DNA of 64,000 nucleotides, taken from positions 1 through 64,000 of the forward strand of contig NZ_FXAP01000007.1 in NCBI RefSeq assembly GCF_900177615.1, in the 5' to 3' direction. The notes beneath the pieces were generated by a model. The model ran no database searches. It had not been told where the DNA came from and saw only the letters and a program-made list of their open reading frames with translations. Both the position numbers and the translations under genes were made by a program. Origin of the DNA: Plantibacter flavus. GTDB lineage: Bacteria; Actinomycetota; Actinomycetes; Actinomycetales; Microbacteriaceae. Shown here in pieces: positions 41,810 to 49,917 of the stretch (its first letter is position 1; each line of letters opens with the position of its first letter).

Positions 41810-44722
41810 CTACCACCCCCGCACGAGAACGGCGTACTCTGCTGTCGCCGGCGAGAGTGGGCTCTGGTTACCCCACGGCGTCTTGCAGGCGTACTGCGCC
41901 TGGTAGTAGACGTGCTGGTTCACGCGACCGGTCTCCCAGCCGTCCCATGAGTTCATCGGCAGATCGAAGTGTGACCCGGCCCACGATCGTGCGTGCACGT
42001 TGTTCGATCCGAGTGACGAACCCGTCGGGCAGAACGTCTTGTACTGGAGCTGGATCGAGTTGCCGTAAGCGCTCACGCTGCAGGACGACGTGCCGTGGTT
42101 GCGGCAGATGTCGTAGATCGAGCCGGCTGGCTGTTCGACCTTCTTCCAACCCGTGTACGCGTTGTAGACCGGTGCGGCAGGCGTCGTCCAGGTGTTGTAG
42201 AACGTCGGTGACTGGGTATCGACGAACTGTGACTCGCTCCACGCCGAAACGCACTTCGACGACACCTTGTACTGGAACGGGTAGCCCTGCAGGTTGACCG
42301 TCCCGGACGGATCGGTCGTCTTGTTGAGCGCGAAGGCGCTGACCTTGTACTCAGCCCAGACGCCAACGGCTGCCGTGTTCCACTTCAGGTTGAGCATGCT
42401 GCTCGAGTGCTTCGTCGTCCCGGCAGGGCACGCCGCTCCGTTGGTCCAGTTGAACGTCCCTGCGCTGACACCATTCGCCGTCCAGGAAAGTGATGTCGCA
42501 GGCGACGTCGCCGGCCAGGGCGTGAATGCGCTGTTGGAGCCCTCCGAGGTGTTGTTGCCGACGGTCGGTGTGACCACGTACGTCGCGGTGTGGCCGTAGA
42601 CGGAACCCGCTACAGGCCGGGCAATGTAGGAGAGTGAGGTCGTGTCCGAACCTCCTTCGACACCGGTGAGCCCATTCGTGGACGTCCACTGGACGTTGTA
42701 GGTCGTGAACAGCGAGGAGACGGCCAGCCAGCTGACCCGCTGACCGATCGATGAAGGCTGGTCGACGACCGGCTCCGGCTTGGGTAGCGGCTGTGTGTAG
42801 GCAGAGGCCTTCGTCGCCGATCCGCTCGTCACGTTCGAACAAGTCGCCTTGACTGACATCGACCCGTCAGCGCCGTTGGCAACTCCCCCAAGGTCCGCTG
42901 TCTGAGCCGAGGCAGTCAGAACCAGGGCGCGAATGTCGGTGACCTTCTTCTGTCCAGTGGGCATGCTGGGCTGCCATGCGACCTCGACGTTGCTGCTCGT
43001 GCCGTTGTAGCAGCGCCCGCCGGTGTATGACACCTGGGCGCCTTCCCGGCCGCCCTTGAAGACCGTTCCGATGGCCGTCGACCGGTCGACCGTCAGAGCG
43101 ACTGCCTCAGGCTGGTAGAACTCGGCGCTGCTGGTCGCCGTCGTCGAGCCGACTCCGCTGTAGTGAGCCAGGCAGCGCGTGTCGACTTCCACGGTAGTGC
43201 GGCCGTAGCCGGGGGTGGTGACTCCGGTGAGCGTCCGCGTCGTGCTCCAGGCGCTCTTGGCTCCCCAGTTGACACTGGTGTCGGTGCCCACCTGCTGGTG
43301 GTACCTCGAGGCATACTCAGCCTTCGTCCCGAACGGGCAGGTCACGACCGTCCAGCTCGCTCCGGTCGACGCGGGAGTGATCTTCGTGGCTACCGGCGCC
43401 GGGACGGCTGTACTGATGGTCGCCGATGCCGGCGGGCCAGTCACCTCGCCGACCGAGGCAACGACGGTGTACGTGCTGGTGGTCCCGTAGTTGTATCCAG
43501 ACGAGTTGGTCGACTGTGCGGTGAGATCTGAAGTCGTTGCGATGACGCCGCGGTCCTCCGCGCCGAACAGCCACGAGACCGCGAACGACGTCGGGAGGCT
43601 CGATACTGCCGTCCAGGCGAGGTCGTGCTTGTTCTCCTCCGGGTTCTGCACCACCGTGAGCTGGGTAGCCGGGATCGGCTGCGTGTAGAGGGTGTTTGCG
43701 CGCTCAGCGATTCCGTCGGTGACACAGGTGGCCACGGCGTCGATGGCGCCGCTCGAGCCGTTGGCGACACCGTCGAACTGCACGGTCGTGTCAGCGCCGG
43801 TGAGGACCGCGTTCACGACGGTGTTCCGAGCGGGAGCGGTGGTGGGGCTCTGCTGGGTGTAGCTGATGTTCACCTTGGTGGGCCCAGTGGGGCAAACGGC
43901 GCCGGTGAAGGTCACGGAGACGCCTTCGCGAACCCCTCCGATGACCTCACCGGTGGTGGTGGAACGCGAAACGTCCCGGATCCGCAGTGGTCCGGGGATC
44001 GGGTCGTCGCTCGGAGAGGGGACGTACCGGAGATCGTCGGTCGCCTGGGTGACGTTGTCGACGTTCGTGAACGCAGAAAGTGTTGCCTTCTTCGTCGTCT
44101 TCGCCGTGTCCTTGTCCGCCGACTGCAGCTTGAGCTCGACCTGGTACGGACGCGTGTCGTCCCAGTCGATGCTTCGGACGTCGGCAGGCTTCGTGCCGGA
44201 TGCCAGAGTGGCGACGCCGACGTCGTTGAAGAGGATCTGGCGACCGCCGAGGTTCGTGTACGTGAGGACCGGCTGCGTGATGTCGAACAGCGGCTCGCTG
44301 GTGGTGCTGCCCTTGCCTGCAGCGATCAGCGGGGTCGACGACGTGCACACGCCGGCGACCGTCGTCGTATCCACCCTCAGCGTGACCTTGCCGGTGTTGC
44401 TCCCCGGCTGCCAGGTCTGCACCTCACACTTGTCGCCCGTGACGTCCTTCAGGAGCCCGACACGGTTACCGCTGATGCCGACCACGACGTCAGAACTGGA
44501 GACGGCCTTCTCGAATCCGAGGTTGGAAGCCTGGAAGCCGGATGACGCACTCGCGCTGGCCGTTGACATCGCCCAGAAGCCGAGCAAGCCGACGAGCAGA
44601 CCGCCGACCATGACCGTACCGATCATCTTCAGGCTGATGCCACCGAGCGTCTCGATGATGCTCGTCGACAGGCCCCCCTTGTCCCGCAGGACCTCACGTG
44701 TGGTGCGCTGTCTCATCCTCAT
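41810..44722 (-). CDS. Very large pilin-like protein with repeated Ig/FnIII-like domains
   Basis: The 970-residue protein begins with a pilin-type leader and hydrophobic helix: DKGGLSTSIIETLGG then KMIGTVMVGGLLVGLLGFW. Beyond residue about 65 it is an extracellular beta-rich protein with repeated blocks: each has a Cys pair, a TxxxxGGVREG/FKGGREG-type turn and an AYTQPLPKPEP or LYTQPIPATQL linker, then a SSLPTSFAVSWLFG-like strand. Tandem Ig/FnIII-like modules are the best reading. It probably sits at the pilus tip or acts as an adhesin. The start is ATG 44722, with GAGAGGGG upstream. Confidence 0.75.
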   Translation of the reverse strand: MRMRQRTTREVLRDKGGLSTSIIETLGGISLKMIGTVMVGGLLVGLLGFWAMSTASASASSGFQASNLGFEKAVSSSDVVVGISGNRVGLLKDVTGDKCEVQTWQPGSNTGKVTLRVDTTTVAGVCTSSTPLIAAGKGSTTSEPLFDITQPVLTYTNLGGRQILFNDVGVATLASGTKPADVRSIDWDDTRPYQVELKLQSADKDTAKTTKKATLSAFTNVDNVTQATDDLRYVPSPSDDPIPGPLRIRDVSRSTTTGEVIGGVREGVSVTFTGAVCPTGPTKVNISYTQQSPTTAPARNTVVNAVLTGADTTVQFDGVANGSSGAIDAVATCVTDGIAERANTLYTQPIPATQLTVVQNPEENKHDLAWTAVSSLPTSFAVSWLFGAEDRGVIATTSDLTAQSTNSSGYNYGTTSTYTVVASVGEVTGPPASATISTAVPAPVATKITPASTGASWTVVTCPFGTKAEYASRYHQQVGTDTSVNWGAKSAWSTTRTLTGVTTPGYGRTTVEVDTRCLAHYSGVGSTTATSSAEFYQPEAVALTVDRSTAIGTVFKGGREGAQVSYTGGRCYNGTSSNVEVAWQPSMPTGQKKVTDIRALVLTASAQTADLGGVANGADGSMSVKATCSNVTSGSATKASAYTQPLPKPEPVVDQPSSIGQRVSWLAVSSLFTTYNVQWTSTNGLTGVEGGSDTTSLSYIARPVAGSVYGHTATYVVTPTVGNNTSEGSNSAFTPWPATSPATSLSWTANGVSAGTFNWTNGAACPAGTTKHSSSMLNLKWNTAAVGVWAEYKVSAFALNKTTDPSGTVNLQGYPFQYKVSSKCVSAWSESQFVDTQSPTFYNTWTTPAAPVYNAYTGWKKVEQPAGSIYDICRNHGTSSCSVSAYGNSIQLQYKTFCPTGSSLGSNNVHARSWAGSHFDLPMNSWDGWETGRVNQHVYYQAQYACKTPWGNQSPLSPATAEYAVLVRGW

Positions 44723-44754
44723 TGGATTCCCCTCTCCGCCGCCTAGCATAGTGT

Positions 44755-44774
44755 GTTATTTCCACGTATTCGAG
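44755..44774 (-). promoter_or_regulatory. Shared 20-bp operator-like element within the pilus operon
   Basis: On the minus strand this reads CTCGAATACGTG then GAAATAAC. It overlaps the last codons of the RCC1-pilin gene and lies about 33 bases upstream of the large minor-pilin start. A -10 box is less clear here than elsewhere. Confidence 0.5.
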
Positions 44775-46318
44775 GAAAAACCATCCGGTAGTGGCATGCG
44801 GATTGGCTGATCGCTTGAGCCCTGGTAGTTCGTCGCCCAGAGACCCGGTGTTGCGGTTCCGAGGCTGTAGATGTTGCCCTTCATGTCCAGCAGGCTCACG
44901 ACGGTGTCACCGTTGTTCGCCGCGACCGATCGGAACTGGACGTCGGGCAGCAGTTTGGTGGGGACGAACACCTGAGGGAGGTCGATTCCGCCGACGTACC
45001 CCGATGGCGACTTGCCGAAGTAGTACAGACCACCCCTGGTATCGATGGCGAATGCGCTGGTCTCATTCCCCTGCACATCGATGAACTTCGTCCCCGGCAT
45101 CACCTTCGTCGCTGAGGACGGCTTCACGTTGTCGGCGCCCAGCCCGAGTTGACCGAACGCTCCATCTCCCCACGCGTAGAGGTCACCCTCAACACTGATT
45201 GCATATCCGGCCCGCGCGCCGCGCGACACGGCGCTGAACTTCACCGACGCCGGTGCGACAGACGTGCTCCCGTTGACGATCAGGCGGCCGTCAGAACGGA
45301 TCACCGCGACTCCCCCGTTCACGGAGGAAGAGGCGACGGCCTTGTAGGTCGCGCCGGGCTCCAGAGGAATGAACGTAGAGCCGGCCGGAATCGAGTAGCC
45401 CCGCTGAGCTGCGCCAGCAGTCAGCAGTTCACCGCTGGTCGTCAACGCGACCGCATTGTCCTGGCCGACAGCGAGAGAGGTCACTTGAACGGCCGGGACC
45501 TTCGTCGGACTCAGCACGTTGTTCGCGTGCCCGAGGCCGAGCTGGCCCTTCGTGTTCTTGCCCCACGCCCAGAGGTTGCCCTTCGCGTCGATCGCATAGC
45601 CACGGTCGTCGTCAGTGACGACGAATCGGAAGCTCGTCCCTTCGGCTGCGAATCGCTGCGGCATCACCGGCTGAGTGCTGGTCGAACCGACGCCGGCCTG
45701 GCCGATGTTGTTCTTGCCCCAAAGCCAGAGCGCACCCTTGCTGTCGATCCCGGCGCGGTCATCGACGCTCACCCAGCGGTTGTCCGCAGCCGGGCCCGAC
45801 AGATCCCCCGTCTTGACGGCGGCGGGCTTGCCCTCCGCGAGGCTCCACACCTTGAACCGCAGGCCTTCGTCAGAGAGTGCCCAGGTCTGCTTGCCGGTGT
45901 CATCGATCGCCGTTACGTGGGTGACTTCCTCCGAGAGGATCGTCACGTCTTTGGTGACGGTCTGTCCGACCTTCGACACGGAGTCCGCCTGGATACGCAG
46001 CACGATCCTCGCGCCATCACCTGAGGGGGTGAAGCCGATGATCTGCGTGCACATGGCCGGGAAGGTGGAACACTGGCGGGCAGAACTCGGTGTCACGGTG
46101 CTCGTCAGATCCTCGTTGAGATCGCTGACGAACCGCTCCGCTCGGTTGGTGACCTCCTGGTTGAGCGCCTGCAGCTCGGCGGCCTGGCGCGAGAGGATAC
46201 CGAAGTTCGTGATGACCGCGCCTGCCGCCAGGAGCATTGCCATCACCATCACGACGACCCCGAGCTCGAGCGCCATGCCCTTCTTCTCGCTGAGCACGTC
46301 CATCATCGAGCGGTTCAT
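44756..46318 (-). CDS. Pilin-like protein carrying an RCC1-type beta-propeller
   Basis: The 520-residue product starts at ATG 46318, overlapping the previous stop (ATGA). Its N-terminus MDVLSEKKGMALELGVVV with a long hydrophobic helix is a type IV prepilin signature (processing after Gly, Glu near +4). The rest contains RCC1-like repeats: GALWLWGKNNIGQAGVG, GNLWAWGKNTKGQLGLG and GDLYAWGDGAFGQLGLG are clear, with weaker blades between. A beta-propeller on a pilin points to a tip adhesin or sensor, somewhat like PilY1, but the family is different. The ligand is unknown. Confidence 0.8.
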   Translation of the reverse strand: MNRSMMDVLSEKKGMALELGVVVMVMAMLLAAGAVITNFGILSRQAAELQALNQEVTNRAERFVSDLNEDLTSTVTPSSARQCSTFPAMCTQIIGFTPSGDGARIVLRIQADSVSKVGQTVTKDVTILSEEVTHVTAIDDTGKQTWALSDEGLRFKVWSLAEGKPAAVKTGDLSGPAADNRWVSVDDRAGIDSKGALWLWGKNNIGQAGVGSTSTQPVMPQRFAAEGTSFRFVVTDDDRGYAIDAKGNLWAWGKNTKGQLGLGHANNVLSPTKVPAVQVTSLAVGQDNAVALTTSGELLTAGAAQRGYSIPAGSTFIPLEPGATYKAVASSSVNGGVAVIRSDGRLIVNGSTSVAPASVKFSAVSRGARAGYAISVEGDLYAWGDGAFGQLGLGADNVKPSSATKVMPGTKFIDVQGNETSAFAIDTRGGLYYFGKSPSGYVGGIDLPQVFVPTKLLPDVQFRSVAANNGDTVVSLLDMKGNIYSLGTATPGLWATNYQGSSDQPIRMPLPDGFSSNTWK

Positions 46319-47133
46319 GCGGTGCCTCCAGTGCGGTAGATGTAGATGGTCTGGACGACGACGTTGCCCTGAGTCACCGTGACGGTGACTGGGACGTCGA
46401 GCGTCACCGAGAAGGTGCCGAAGTAGTTGCTGGCCTTGGCGTCGACGGGGATCAGCGCGAGCAATTTCCCGGCCTGCGAGATCTGAATCTCGCCGCTGGC
46501 CTCGAGAGACTGGGCGTTGATCAGATACCGCCAGACAGTCGCCACATGGTCCGATGCGGATGCGATGGTGGCACCCTGTGGGATCGAATCCGCGGTTGAG
46601 ACACGTGGGTCGACAGTGCCGACGGGTGCTGACGTCGTGCTCGGGTCCTTCCGGACGATCGACTGTGGTTCGACGCCGTCGAGGCCGTTCGCGTGGAAGC
46701 GGGTCGCGTAGACGCAACCCTTCTTCTGTACCGCGGTGGGTCCGGTGCAGTTCGCGGCATCCGCGCCCTGGCTGGTGGCAGCGACGGCGGTGAGGCTGGT
46801 TCCCGTGGGGGTGACGTCTCGCCACATGGTGACATCCACAGTCCGACCGTTGGGGAGCACCTTCTTCTCGGTGGTGGGCGCCGAAGCGGTGCCCCATGTG
46901 GATCCGCCGCGCTTGTCGGCGACGAGGTTCGAGAGGTAGGTCTGGCGCTCGGCCTTGACCGAGATGCCTTGCACGGCGTTCATGTCGGACGTGACGCCCA
47001 TAGCGAGCGCCATGATCGCGATCATGATCAGCGCGATGCCACCGAGTCCCTCGGCGATGCCGCTTCCCGCGCCGCTCTTCTCGGCCAGCAACTGTGCCAC
47101 CGGGCGGCCACCCGACTTGTTGATGAACTTCAC
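46315..47133 (-). CDS. Minor pilin-like protein
   Basis: The 272-residue product has the same N-terminal plan as its neighbours: LLAEKSGAGSGIAEGLGGIAL followed by a hydrophobic helix (about residues 16-48), then a mostly beta extracellular domain with one Cys pair (NCTGPTAVQKKGCVY). Late residues form a beta sandwich-like stretch (FGTFSVTLDVPVTVTV). It is separated from the major pilin gene by a strong hairpin and is coupled to the RCC1 pilin by a start/stop overlap. Confidence 0.75.
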   Translation of the reverse strand: MKFINKSGGRPVAQLLAEKSGAGSGIAEGLGGIALIMIAIMALAMGVTSDMNAVQGISVKAERQTYLSNLVADKRGGSTWGTASAPTTEKKVLPNGRTVDVTMWRDVTPTGTSLTAVAATSQGADAANCTGPTAVQKKGCVYATRFHANGLDGVEPQSIVRKDPSTTSAPVGTVDPRVSTADSIPQGATIASASDHVATVWRYLINAQSLEASGEIQISQAGKLLALIPVDAKASNYFGTFSVTLDVPVTVTVTQGNVVVQTIYIYRTGGTA

Positions 47134-47187
47134 TGGATCCCCATCCGCTGACCTTGCTGCCTGAACTACACCTGCTGGAAACGACTC

Positions 47188-47228
47188 AGCTGGGCCGCCT
47201 AGCGATTACTCACTAGGCGGCCCAGCTG
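47188..47228 (-). terminator. Hairpin between the major pilin and minor pilin genes
   Basis: Perfect sixteen-base arms CAGCTGGGCCGCCTAG and CTAGGCGGCCCAGCTG flank a nine-base loop, about 20 bases after the pilin stop. It lies inside the operon and probably reduces read-through into the minor pilins. Confidence 0.8.
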
Positions 47229-47246
47229 GTTAGCCCGCTGCGTTGA

Positions 47247-47747
47247 CTACGGCTTGGCCGGGATGGTCGGGCACGCGACACCGGCTTCGGCCGCCGTCGG
47301 CATCGTGGTGACAGCCTTGCCGGTCTTCGCGGTGATCCAGTACGTCGTACCGGAGACACCCTTGGACTTCGAGATGGCGCAGAAGTTGTTCGCAGTCACC
47401 GCGACGTCCCAGCTGCCCTTGTCCGAGTTCGCCATCGCCGGGTCGGAACCGCTCGTGAGCTGAGCCTTCGTGCCGTAGGTGGCGTTCTTGGCCTGGTAGA
47501 GCGTCTGCGCCGCCTTGACCGACTCGAGGTCGCTCTCCGCGCCTGAGTCCTGGCCGTAGTTGATGGCCGCTCCGACGCCGAACGCCGCGCCTCCGAGGAG
47601 GATCATGCCGAGCACGATCGCGCCGAGCGCCTCGGGGATGCTCGTGGAGAGACCCTTCTTGTCGCCGAGAACGCTCTTCGCGGTGCGCGTCGCACCGAGT
47701 GCGTTGACGTCGGAGATCTCGATCATGTCTGCGGTTGCCTTGGCCAT
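47247..47747 (-). CDS. pilA: Type IV pilin (major subunit candidate)
   Basis: The 166-residue prepilin starts at ATG 47747 with AAGGAAGTGG upstream. It has an unusually long leader (about 32 residues) ending in LGDKKG, then LSTSIPEALGAIVLGMILLGGAAFGVGAAINY as the pilin helix, with Glu near +7 rather than the classical +5. The mature part shows a central TYGTKAQLTSG region and a C-terminal Cys pair (NNFCAISKS and GVACPTI), typical of pilins. It has its own promoter-like element and a following hairpin, consistent with high expression. Confidence 0.85.
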   Translation of the reverse strand: MAKATADMIEISDVNALGATRTAKSVLGDKKGLSTSIPEALGAIVLGMILLGGAAFGVGAAINYGQDSGAESDLESVKAAQTLYQAKNATYGTKAQLTSGSDPAMANSDKGSWDVAVTANNFCAISKSKGVSGTTYWITAKTGKAVTTMPTAAEAGVACPTIPAKP

Positions 47748-47890
47748 GTGCCACTTCCTTTTGTGTTGAGGGGTCTCGGTGCAGAGAGGGCGACGCGGGG
47801 ATTTCCGTGTCACGAACCCTTTCGGCTGAGCCATATCAGATGTACCTACCGTGCGAGCAAGACAATCTTGGCTCGTCGTGAGTCTAGTGT

Positions 47891-47910
47891 CTTTTTTCCT
47901 TGTTTATCAA
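47891..47910 (-). promoter_or_regulatory. Shared 20-bp operator-like element, copy 13
   Basis: On the minus strand this reads TTAAGTTCTTG, then TTGATAAACAAG, then GAAAAAAG, about 144 bases before the pilin start. It is well placed to drive pilin expression separately from the assembly genes. Confidence 0.6.
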
Positions 47911-47932
47911 CAAGAACTTAAGCTGTGTCGCC

Positions 47933-48412
47933 TCAGATTGTCGCCGGGAAGATCAGCGACGTCACGAGGGCCCCGACCGCCATCGCGGGAACGTGCGGGA
48001 TCCCCGTCCTCGTGCGGTTCACGCGTGCATTGATGGCGAAGAACGTCTGGTGGATCAGGATCGTGCTGGCTATCCACCAGAGGCCGATCATCGGGTGCAG
48101 GGCGCCGAACACGAAGGCCGGAACGATCGACAACTTGACGTCGCCGCCGCCGAGGATTCCCTGTTGGCCGAGCTCGAGGTAGAGACCGAACGCGATGGCT
48201 GCGACGAGCAGCGCGTTCAGCCACTGCAAACCTGTAACGCCTTCCACGTGCAGCCCGATCGTCGCCAACCCGAGCAGTGCGACGACAGCGATGTCCTCGA
48301 CCTCCCGTCTCCACACGTCATATGCCGCGAGCAGCAGCATCCCGAAGATGATCACGAGGACGGTCACCGCGGGGATGTGGAAGCCCTGTCCAGCCGTCAG
48401 CAGCTCCAGCAT
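47933..48412 (-). CDS. pilD: Prepilin peptidase (A24 family, short form)
   Basis: The 159-residue polytopic membrane protease has the two catalytic aspartates of the family: one in AYDVWRREVED (about residues 30-40) and one in the GGGDVKL motif (about 87-93). It lacks the N-terminal methylase domain, as in CpaA/archaeal-type enzymes. It would cut the leaders of the four pilin-like proteins encoded next to it. Its ATG overlaps the stop of the pilC gene, so the two are coupled. Confidence 0.9.
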   Translation of the reverse strand: MLELLTAGQGFHIPAVTVLVIIFGMLLLAAYDVWRREVEDIAVVALLGLATIGLHVEGVTGLQWLNALLVAAIAFGLYLELGQQGILGGGDVKLSIVPAFVFGALHPMIGLWWIASTILIHQTFFAINARVNRTRTGIPHVPAMAVGALVTSLIFPATI

Positions 48413-49875
48413 CAACCAACCTCCTCGAGCATGGTCGGCACGAAGCTGATGATCGGGCTGACGATGAGCATGACGACGCAGATGATGACGACGATGACGA
48501 TGCCCTCACTGATCGGTCCAACGCGCTCGGCGAACCGGGTGAGGCGACTCTGTGCCTTGAAGTGGAACGTCTCCGCGAGTTCACGAAGGATCTCGACGCG
48601 TCGGGTCAGCGACGTCGTTGTCTCGATTCGGTTCCGGAAGTTCCAGGGCAGCATCTCGGTCTTCGACACATCGGAGAAGGTCACCAGTCCGAGGCGCTGC
48701 CGGCCGACGTGGTCTTCCACCCAGGCGCGCATGGAACGGTTCCCGCAGGCCCGGCCGGCGATCTCGAGAGCTTCGATCTCCGACATACCGACCGCGAGGC
48801 AGGCCGCGAGGACGTCGCAAAAGCGCGCGGCGACGCTCATCTTGGTGATCTCACCGATCATCGGAGCCTTCAACGACAGATGGTCGATGAAGGTGGCGAC
48901 CCGTTCATTGCTCTTGCCGATGAGGATCCAGAACATCTGCCAGAGCACAACGATCACGATCAGCGCCACGATCGCCCACTTGAGGTACTCACCGATGGCC
49001 ATGACGGTCACCGTCAGCTGTGGGGTCTCCATACCGATACTGGTGAACGAGACGATCGTCATCGGGAGCAGCCACTGGACTGCACCGAATGTGAACGCGA
49101 GAGCCAAGAACGCCAGCATCCCAGGCTTGAACAGCGCGCTCCGGATCTGCGTTTTGATGTTGTCGGCCTCCATGACGATGATCGCGGCCTGCCTGAGGTT
49201 GCGGTGCATGTCCTTCGGCATCTTGGCCGCAGCGAGCAACTCGCGGACGACGGGCGGGAACGCGTCGGTCTGATCCGCCATGGCCTTGCCCAGCGTCACT
49301 CCGCGGTCGAGCAGCATCACGACTCGCCCGTACGCCTCTCCGATGTCGTAGTTGCCGTACTGCTGAGCGAGCGCTTCCACGACGCGGCGCTCCGACTGAC
49401 CGTTCTCGAGCATCGACGCCATGTCGGTGAGGGTCTCTGCGACCTCATCCGGACGCGCTCGCTTGCCGTTGAAGATGACCAACCAGGGCTTCTTCGGGAT
49501 CTCCACGTCTTCGTCGGACCCGTTGATCCGGACAGCCGCAGCGTCGGCCTCGCGCTCTTTGATCAAGCGAGCACGATCGACCTTCTTCTGGGCGCTCTTG
49601 CTCAGCGGCTTGGGCGCCTTGGGCTCTGGCAGCAGCTTCACCGGACGATCGGCCTCGGACGACTTCGGCGCGTTCTTCTTCGACTGCTTCCCCCTCCCGA
49701 GCTTCGTTGTCGCCTTGGGGCCGGTCGCGCCGTCGGATCGACCGGGGAGAGAGGCGGTCGGTCCGCCCGGTCGCCAGACCTTCGGTGACGACGGGAACTG
49801 CTCGTCTGTGGTTGTGGTCGATGGTGTCGCCGGTGTCTCATCGGACTCGGTGTTCAGCGTGAATGTGTCGGTCAT
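48412..49875 (-). CDS. pilC: Type IV pilus platform protein PilC/GspF
   Basis: The 487-residue protein has a basic, low-complexity N-terminal extension of about 115 residues and then two GspF-like halves, each with helical cytoplasmic parts and paired transmembrane segments (about 260-320 and 455-480). Landmarks are LAQQYGNYDIGEAYGRVV, LAACLAVGMSEIEALEIAGRACGN and the final hydrophobic helix IVIVVIICVVMLIVSPIISF. It anchors the assembly ATPases to the membrane. It lies 42 bases after pilT in the order pilB-pilT-pilC-pilD. Confidence 0.9.
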   Translation of the reverse strand: MTDTFTLNTESDETPATPSTTTTDEQFPSSPKVWRPGGPTASLPGRSDGATGPKATTKLGRGKQSKKNAPKSSEADRPVKLLPEPKAPKPLSKSAQKKVDRARLIKEREADAAAVRINGSDEDVEIPKKPWLVIFNGKRARPDEVAETLTDMASMLENGQSERRVVEALAQQYGNYDIGEAYGRVVMLLDRGVTLGKAMADQTDAFPPVVRELLAAAKMPKDMHRNLRQAAIIVMEADNIKTQIRSALFKPGMLAFLALAFTFGAVQWLLPMTIVSFTSIGMETPQLTVTVMAIGEYLKWAIVALIVIVVLWQMFWILIGKSNERVATFIDHLSLKAPMIGEITKMSVAARFCDVLAACLAVGMSEIEALEIAGRACGNRSMRAWVEDHVGRQRLGLVTFSDVSKTEMLPWNFRNRIETTTSLTRRVEILRELAETFHFKAQSRLTRFAERVGPISEGIVIVVIICVVMLIVSPIISFVPTMLEEVG

Positions 49876-49917
49876 CGTGACTCCCCTGGTGGTGGATCGA
49901 GTAGTGGTTGCGACGAG

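Noticed and set aside
41810-44722. LPxTG sorting signal at the end of the large pilin-like protein
   Set aside because: The C-terminus ends in AEYAVLVRGW with no sorting motif or membrane helix, so it is not an evident sortase substrate.
47900-49788. Long plus-strand open frames opposite the pilus genes
   Set aside because: They are antisense to prepilin peptidase and PilC and show no domain or start signal.
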